This document shows positions 57,213 to 64,000 of a stretch of 64,000 nucleotides of DNA, in pieces. The DNA comes from Stichopus chloronotus (lineage: Eukaryota; Echinodermata; Holothuroidea; Aspidochirotida; Stichopodidae): the NCBI GenBank assembly GCA_021234535.1, contig CM037850.1, positions 20,386,446-20,450,445 of the forward strand. The letters run 5' to 3'. The position numbers and the translations under genes are program-made. The notes beneath the pieces were generated by a model. The model did no database searches. It worked only from the letters and a program-made list of their open reading frames with translations, and was not told where the DNA came from. How positions within the stretch are numbered: position 1 is the stretch's first letter; every line of letters begins with the position of its first letter.

Positions 57213-58421
57213 ATTGATAATTACAACAAACAAGATCATTTTCTTATACTTCCATGTTTGAAGGAGAACAAGCAGAGAAACAGAGGAAAACCTCGTTTTC
57301 TAAGTGCTTACAGAAACACTCACTTATAGAAATTTAGATCCACTATCCTGAACCGCCATCACTTGTATAGACTCTCGAGTGTTGCTCATTTGTAAATTGT
57401 TGTTAAAACGTTGTTAAAATTTACCAAAGTTTATGCTGTTGAATTACATTTTTGGAACCTTTAAAAGGCTTCAAAAGTGCCATTTTCAGTGATGTGAAAG
57501 ATATTGTTTTATCAAAATGTTTTATATACACATAGCGCCAACTTAACGTGACGCTACACTCAGATGGTCTTTCACACCATTTGTCTCCCCCTTTACATTT
57601 CTAGCTACGTCCGTGGTGACCCTTGCCCTGTCCAACTCTCTCAGTCGCTCCGGCGCATTAGATGTAAGCTTCCAATATTATCATCATTTCCAGATCTTAT
57701 TTAATTCTTCCACGTGTCATCATTTCTTCGACGATATTAGCAGGTGAACTTGGTTTGATATTGGCGCAGTGTAAAGTAGGCATAGACGCAGGAAATGGGG
57801 GGGGGGGGGCGGGCGGTCAGGTGGCAAATGATCTCCAAAGAGAAGGGACGGGGGGAGCAAATTAATATTAAGAAGCATTTCTAAGCGCTCAAATAAGCCA
57901 CTGTCCTTTTCAGGGCTTTGTCTTCCTCAACCCCCTCCCTGAATTTTGCCATCGCACCAACCCCAGGGCTCCATATACCACATGCCCAAATGTTCCCCGT
58001 GTGTGTTCGGTTGCCGTTTGAGGGGCATTAATTTGCTTCTTATCCAATGCTTGCCCCCTTCTCAAAGTCACGTTGCTACGCCATTGAAAGATTGGTCAAA
58101 GGATTTTCATGCATTTATGTTATCCATGGCGTAACTGGTTGTCACCAGCAATTATCAATCGATGTTGCATAAAAGAATGGTCATCAGATCAACATTTCAA
58201 TTTGTCGAAAGCTAACTTTAAGATGACAGGTAATTAATGGCTGCTGCAAGCAACGTTCAGTGTGAGAAAGCCTCTGTCGTCCTTGCAACAGTAGATCCTT
58301 GGGGTGAAATTGTATGAAGTCTCACGTAACTATTGACTTTTGCTCGGGGGAAGGCGTTATTTCCCTTTTCAGACGACCTTGTGCACTATTTTTACATAAT
58401 AATAGTGTGTTTTGTGCCCTG

Positions 58422-58431
58422 TTATAATAAA
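58422..58431 (+). promoter_or_regulatory. Possible TATA-like box before the CUB gene
   Basis: TATAATAAATA-type sequence about 130 bases before the ATG at 58563. Motif only. Confidence 0.2.
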
Positions 58432-58562
58432 TAGTGAAGAGTGAAGTTTATCAAATACTTGAAAATATGATACGTTCGTCTTCGACCAGTGAAAGTTCTA
58501 ATATTTGGATATCAATACTTAATTTGGACAGGGTTAGCTTCAAAGGCTTTTCGCCAAGGAAA

Positions 58563-61500
58563 ATGACTGGAATCCGAGCTAACTTTTATTTATTGGTTAT
58601 TTTTTCTGTGATACAAAGAGTGAGTATCGTTTTTGGAGATATCACGGGTAAGTCGTTTCATATTGTAGTACATTATACTAACGTCACTGTATCAGACTTC
58701 TATCACAATTTTAAGAATATATGGAGAACTATCGGTCAACGCCAATAGTGGTGGATGTTCTCATTTCAGTTTCGACCCCATCCAAATAGAGGCTGATCTT
58801 ACTTTAACACGAATTAAAAAATGTTATTCTTTTTCTTTATTCTTTACAACTGAACCAAACTTACGTTGTTAGAACTTGTGGAATCAATTTTTAAATGAGA
58901 TTCGGACTTATCATTTCTCAACTCTCGGTTTGATCCCTGATAGTAAAATTTGGTCCGTTGGACGACGGACGTCAGGCGGCCACTTCGTCGGCGACGATTC
59001 GGATTGGTTAAGAACCCGTCATGTATCAGGCACGATTTTGCTCCGCCAGCAGACCTCCGTGGGCCACCTGGCAACCGAAGGCTCGCCAGATATTGCTGGC
59101 GCAAATGTTGTCAACATCTTGTAAAATGTTTCAACTGGTTGTTCTTTGCTCATTACATTCATTCGGGATTCTTTTCTTGTTTTGGTTTCCCTTTTAGTTG
59201 TTGAGTTGGATCAATCACCCGGTGAGTTTATGTCCGATGGATACCCGGAGAGCCCAGGTGGGTTAAAAGCATGGAGAATTATGGTTGATGAAGGGTTCAG
59301 AATACATCTACAATTCTTAGATTTTGCACTGACTGAGAGCGTCGCATGTGTCTTGGGCTATGTTCAGGTGAGCAATGTTGGATTATGATCTCATTGTTAT
59401 CTGAACAAGGTTATTTTAACATATACCTTCAGGATGTATCTTCATACAGATCAATCTAAAGAAACTGAAAGTATTGGAATGAATAATGCAAGTTTCATTT
59501 CAAACACAGGTGATATTAAAATATTTTTTGAATGCTAGGAAAGGTCATTGTTTTATTGCAGTCCATCTGAGAATTGACAATTTTACATGACAGCATTAAT
59601 CGTTTCAATCAATACCAGCAGGTTCTCATGTAACTTTCTAACATGGGCCCCTTATGGGCCCCATATCAATGCACATGACAACCCTTATAGGGCTTATATG
59701 TCTTTGTAGATCTGTAAGGTGTATCTTTCTGTGTAAGGTGAGTGCATTGGGTGTTATACGTGTTCGGGATCTTGTACTTCCTTCTTTTTCCTCCTTTTGT
59801 TTGTGTTCTTATTCTTTTTTCTGGGTGAAATTATATCGTATTTTTTTTAAAGTATGAGGGTAAATCGACACCAGATTCCCTTGTTCAAACATCATCACCT
59901 TTCACGAGCTTTGCTTCCCTGTTGAAACTGGTTCAGCAAATGCTTTAAATACACGTCCTGCTATTCCACATAAATAAACGGAATCTGGATGAATTGATAT
60001 TCTTGTTTCATAGAAGCAATATTTCCTAAAAGTACACGTAAATTTATCAAAAGAAAACGTATCAACACAGTAAGAGGTAGGAGAGTGTCGCACCATCACA
60101 CTTTAAACACCTCTGTTGGTTTGTTTATTTTGATTACAAAGGTGATTGCAATGATCCGTGCAGCCATCACTGCCTGTATATGCGTGTGACATGTTCGTGT
60201 GTGTGGGTGTGTGTGTGACCCCCTACGTACATTGTAAATACGATATCTCAGAGAAGGACGGTTAGACAAACCAGCTACTTTATAGTCAGGTGCATATCAC
60301 ATTAAGTACAAGTTTTGTTTTAGTGAAATTCGCTGTCATCTGCTGCAATTAAATTGAAGTATTATAACCGTTGTAGACACGATATCTCCAAAGTAAAAGC
60401 TTTAAGAAGTAGCACAATGTTGGTATCAAAACCCTTCAATGAATTGGCCAGTGTAGAAAATTAATATTTTTGCATATATATTTCTCTATTAATCTGTCAA
60501 GTCATGTTTCGAAAGCACGGTGAAAGTTATAACCTGTTTAAAAACAATATCTAGTTGAAAACGGCGCGTTTAGACAATATATGTGCTGTCACACTGGCCC
60601 ATTTACTTAAATATATGCCATTTGAATGTCTTTAGAATCTTGAAAAAAAAAAAAAACATTACGATACTTTAAAGAGATTGATAAATAAATCAAATTTACC
60701 ACAAACATTTCTTGCAAGGATTCTTAGCAGCCTTTATTATCCATGCCGCATTACCGTGAGTTGCATACTGTCAGTAGATTTGAAATTCCTGCTGTGGTAT
60801 TGTTTTTCATGAATGGAGCACTTCACTTGTCAATAAAATATTTCATTTAAGTAAGTCAATCATTGGGCTCTTGCAGTGAATTGCACGAGACCAGTTTCTC
60901 CATGGCTATGTCATGGCTATAGTGTGTAATCTTTTGATCATTGGGGACCCAGATAAAACGAAACACAGCGCATTTATTTTATATATTTTTGTTTACCTTG
61001 ATCATGTAGTGGACGTAATGTGAGCGATGAATAGACCTTTACACCGTATGTATTCTTTTAAATCTAAACCCACGTACAGTTTAAAATTTACTCTGAGCAC
61101 AGGTAGGTGATGTAACCTTCACTGCAACATCGTATTGCTATTAGCTTGTCAACACATTCATTTCTAGTCAAGACATTTACAGTATTCATTCTTCTTAGTA
61201 TTCCTACATAAAATTATTATGGCATACCCTGTCACTGCGCTACCCTTATGCACAACCCTGTTCACACCACCATAGTTACATGATCTGCTTGTTTCAGGCA
61301 TTTTTCACAATTGTCAAATGGGAACTTAAGCATCGCTATGCAAAACACTTTATCTTGGTTCATGTGATGTGAACTTAATTTGTATTCAGTCACACATAAT
61401 CATACAGAATGTCTGTTAACTGAACAAAGACAAATCATTAACATGAAAAAGAAGGGTGGCTGTTCAGTGATTAATCCAGGCTGATTAAAGTTTCTAACAT

Positions 61501-63232
61501 TTGCTAAGAAAAATTTTCATTAGTGCAGGAAAGCGATGATGAAATGAACGAATTATTGAACGAGAACTTAGACAGATAAGACAGATCTGTAATACAAACA
61601 CTGCTTACATTAATGTTACAATAAGTCAGCTCTTTGCGGAATAAACACTGCGGTTTACATATTACAATATCAGGTCTTAGGAAGACTAAAACCTGGGCAG
61701 CATATTTACTGTAACATTTGTACTCAGCACTGTGCGTAAACACTGCTTTCTGAAGACTGCTTCAAGCATGATGGTAATTAACCACCTAAGTTTAGTTTTC
61801 AAGAAAGCTGACTGTTACAATAACCTCTGATAATTTTCGGTGCTTTGTAAAAATTATATATAATTATAATTGCTATATTCTAAACCTTGCTGTCATTCTA
61901 GATCAATCACACCTACAGTTAGTTTTCCCATTCCTCCGCAGTAGTTACAATTTCTGTAGGTTACCATGCTAAGGCGTTAAGGCTTCATGCCCAAAGTAGC
62001 TAGCCTAAGGCACACAAATTACATTAGCATGCACATTGTACAATCATTACCTTAAGCGAACAGACTGTCATGACATTCATATATTCGAATGTCAAATTGT
62101 TTGAAATGTCCAGATAATAAATGAAATTTTATCCTTATCACATGTTGTGTATGTCATCATTACTTCACTCAGAGAATTATTTACTTAAATTATGTAAAAT
62201 AAGAACTCCATAAATTTTATGTAAAATTAATGTAAGCGGTATTTGTAAATTTTACATAATTTTGGTAAGTTTTACTACATTTTAGTAAAATTGTTACATC
62301 ATAATGTAAGTCTTACATTAACTGTGTGTAAAATTTTACCAAAAAGTTATGGACTTCTTATTTTACTTTACGTCTTTAGGTGAAGTAACCTTACTTTTGA
62401 TGCTTCTATCAAAAGTAAGGTTACTTCACCTAAAAGGTGAAAATGCTTCTAAGAAGAACATGCATAAGACATGTATACCTCAGGGCATAACCTAAAGAAT
62501 TCTCACCAGTTTCTTGGTCGTACTGTTGCGTTAGATAGTGAACCAGCGCCCACCCCCACTTTCACCTGATATACATTCTCTCTAATTTCTTTCATTGGCT
62601 CCTACTAGGGTTGATCTCAATGGAGTAAACCTAACTCCATAGAACTTTTGAAAATATAGCTCAATGGAAGTATGCTTACCCCACAAGCATGGCAAACTAA
62701 GATTACTACTCTGCTACTTCTGGTGAACACAGAAGAGCAACCACGACTGTCGTAGTTTCTGAAAAACAAAATGCCCCTGAAAAAAAGAAGGGTACCTGAC
62801 CACCTCTTTGCCAATTGTATTCGGAGTATAGTGGGGGGTCCAGACCCTTTCGACTCCTCTCCTCTATCCTCATTTGTTAGGTATATGAATGTTTCTGATT
62901 TCAATACTTAATGGAATATCAAGTGGTAAACTTTGATTGCCAGTGAACTTTCCCATCCCTTTTTTGCGTAAAATCAATCATCATTTAGCCTTTAAAAACA
63001 TTTTCTAAGTATCGCGAATAATGCGTTTTGTAGCCAATAGTCTAATTTTAATTTTAACAGCTTTACGATGGACCAGAAAGTACGTACCCTGAAGTCGGCA
63101 AATGGTGCTGGGATGAATTTACCGAACTAGTGCCCACAAATTTCACTTCCTCTGAAAATTATTTTTTTCTGTTTTATCGGGGTCATCTGTTTTACACGAG
63201 AAGGGGATTCAAAGCAAGATACGTTGCTCTAG
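58563..63232 (+). CDS. Secreted CUB-domain protein, 5' part (MASP/C1r-like first domain)
   Basis: Exons: 58563-58647 (signal peptide; hydrophobic core FYLLVIFSVI), 59198-59367 and 63061-63232, in phase. The last exon ends with one base of a split codon, so the gene runs on past base 64000. After the signal peptide one CUB domain is seen: VVELDQSPGEF, then GYPESPG, WRIMVDEGFRIHLQFLDFAL, YVQLYDGPE, GKWCWDE, and RRGFKARYVAL. A VEL-type start, WxIxVxxGFRIxLxF and only one visible disulfide pair (Cys in ESVAC and Cys in KWCW) recall CUB1 of MASP, C1r and C1s, which is followed by an EGF domain. The usual C-x-Y-D calcium-site Asp is absent (CVLGY). It could also be another CUB protein, since the protease part is not in the window. 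Confidence 0.75.
59368..63060 (+). other. CUB gene intron 2, about 3.7 kb
   Basis: No exon is recognised. The intron holds a palindromic element at 62194-62434, a short GT-rich stretch near 60190-60220 and a poly-A run near 60643. Confidence 0.6.
62194..62434. mobile_element. Fold-back (palindromic) element
   Basis: Two inverted repeats lie side by side. The outer arms are 62194-62213 and 62347-62366 (20 bp, one mismatch), enclosing many alternating ttttac/gtaaaa words. The second pair is 62375-62400 and 62409-62434 (26 bp, perfect, 8-base loop). This would fold into long hairpins and looks like a MITE or fold-back transposon remnant. Confidence 0.75.
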
Positions 63233-64000
63233 GTAAGTCTCTGCCATAACAATGCGTTCTGTCATGCCTGAATTGAATATGTCACAATTATAACTATTTA
63301 ACTGAGACGATATTTGGTTACATATATTAAATAGTTTAAGTTAAATATATGACATAAGTGTTTGGGTTTGATATTGCGTTGTTCTGTAAAAAGTGGTTGG
63401 TATTGTATATCTTGTGAGCTCAGTCTGTTCCTGATAACTCCTCGCAACGGTAGTTACTATAGTTTACGTTCATTGCTTATCCACGTACTTGTTCAAATGC
63501 ACAGTGAGTAATAATTATATCCAAGTGGTATCTACAGACACGGTCCACAAAAGCAAATGACGTGTTTAGAGCGACATCAAGACGACGTCACATGAGCTCT
63601 CAATAATACGATCGATTCCAGATCGATGTAATGTATTAATAATATTGTAATAAAGGGACAATCCATAATATTCTAAAATGTCACTGATGGTCAAATTACT
63701 ACATTGTGGCACCCAACTTGGCCATCAGCAGTACTGTTTGTGTCTTGATAACTAATTTTCATGATTGCAATTGTTCAATAGTTTCTAAATATTAAGCTTC
63801 TAAAATTCCTTTTGGTTACTAGTAGTAGCTAAAAATTATTTTAGTTCATTAATATTCAAAATAACATGAAGTCATGAAACGTCATACATAAAATATAAGA
63901 GGAAGAAGCACACATGTCAAGATACAATACAATTATTACAATTTAAATTGATACAATTAATTTTCGGGAAACAGTAGCCAGTTTTAAAGTTAGCAGAACC
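63233..64000 (+). other. Start of CUB gene intron 3
   Basis: Donor gtaagt at 63233. No further exon is recognised before the window ends. Confidence 0.6.

Larger units (their letters stand above)
50660..58430. other. Intergenic region before the CUB gene
   Basis: No multi-exon gene is recognised. Contents: ATTAAA words at 51355 and 51533 that could end the TMTC transcript, G-run-rich repeat patches (52130, 52750, 54990, 57800), two diverged copies of one repeat (about 52800-53010 and 54730-54960), a small acidic ORF at 53355, a (TTG)n tract and a TTAA MITE. Confidence 0.55.

Noticed and set aside
58844..59124. Overlapping open frames on both strands and a tRNA T-arm-like ggtttgatccc at about 58927
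   Set aside because: There is no matching A box or cloverleaf. The segment is GC-rich intronic sequence, probably repeat-derived.

Overview
The window is nuclear DNA from an AT-rich animal genome with split genes, GT-AG introns, dinucleotide microsatellites and small transposon remnants. The transaldolase and TMTC proteins look metazoan. The gene set and the repeat landscape fit a marine invertebrate deuterostome such as an echinoderm, but that placement is my inference and cannot be proved from this window. All genes I could support lie on the + strand.

Layout. (1) About 807-7829: the 3' part of a TMTC3-like gene (endoplasmic-reticulum O-mannosyltransferase with TPR repeats), nine exons including one of 81 bases; its 5' exons would lie before base 1. 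(2) 8119-12860: intergenic, with an (AT)n tract and GC-rich patches. (3) 12921-31532: a complete nine-exon transaldolase gene (330 codons) with an active-site lysine at codon 140 and a long probable 3' UTR. Its introns are very rich in the heptamer TACTGTA/TACAGTA and carry a TTAA-flanked MITE, a tRNA-derived SINE, a 17-bp minisatellite and two nuclear-receptor-type DR1 sites. (4) 33.4-37.4 kb: intergenic, with an inverted-repeat-bounded element. (5) 37817-50659: a second TMTC3-like paralogue, beginning with a 25-base coding exon. It has an in-frame TGA in a membrane-domain exon, a second TGA in a TPR exon, and no counterpart of four consecutive exons. (6) 50.7-58.5 kb: intergenic repeats, including a (TTG)n tract and a second TTAA MITE. 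(7) 58563-63232 and beyond: the 5' part of a secreted CUB-domain protein whose first domain resembles CUB1 of the MASP/C1r/C1s group.

The most unusual feature is the pair of TMTC3-like paralogues on either side of transaldolase. Copy 1 has the exons for the last membrane helix and the first TPRs but lacks the last four TPR exons. Copy 2 has those last four exons but lacks the former and is interrupted by stop codons. The two copies share exon lengths and phases, while their proteins differ by roughly 30 percent in the best exon, so the duplication is old. Transaldolase acts in the pentose phosphate pathway in the cytosol; I see no functional link between it and its TMTC neighbours. No CRISPR array, rRNA, functional tRNA gene or prokaryote-style operon was found.
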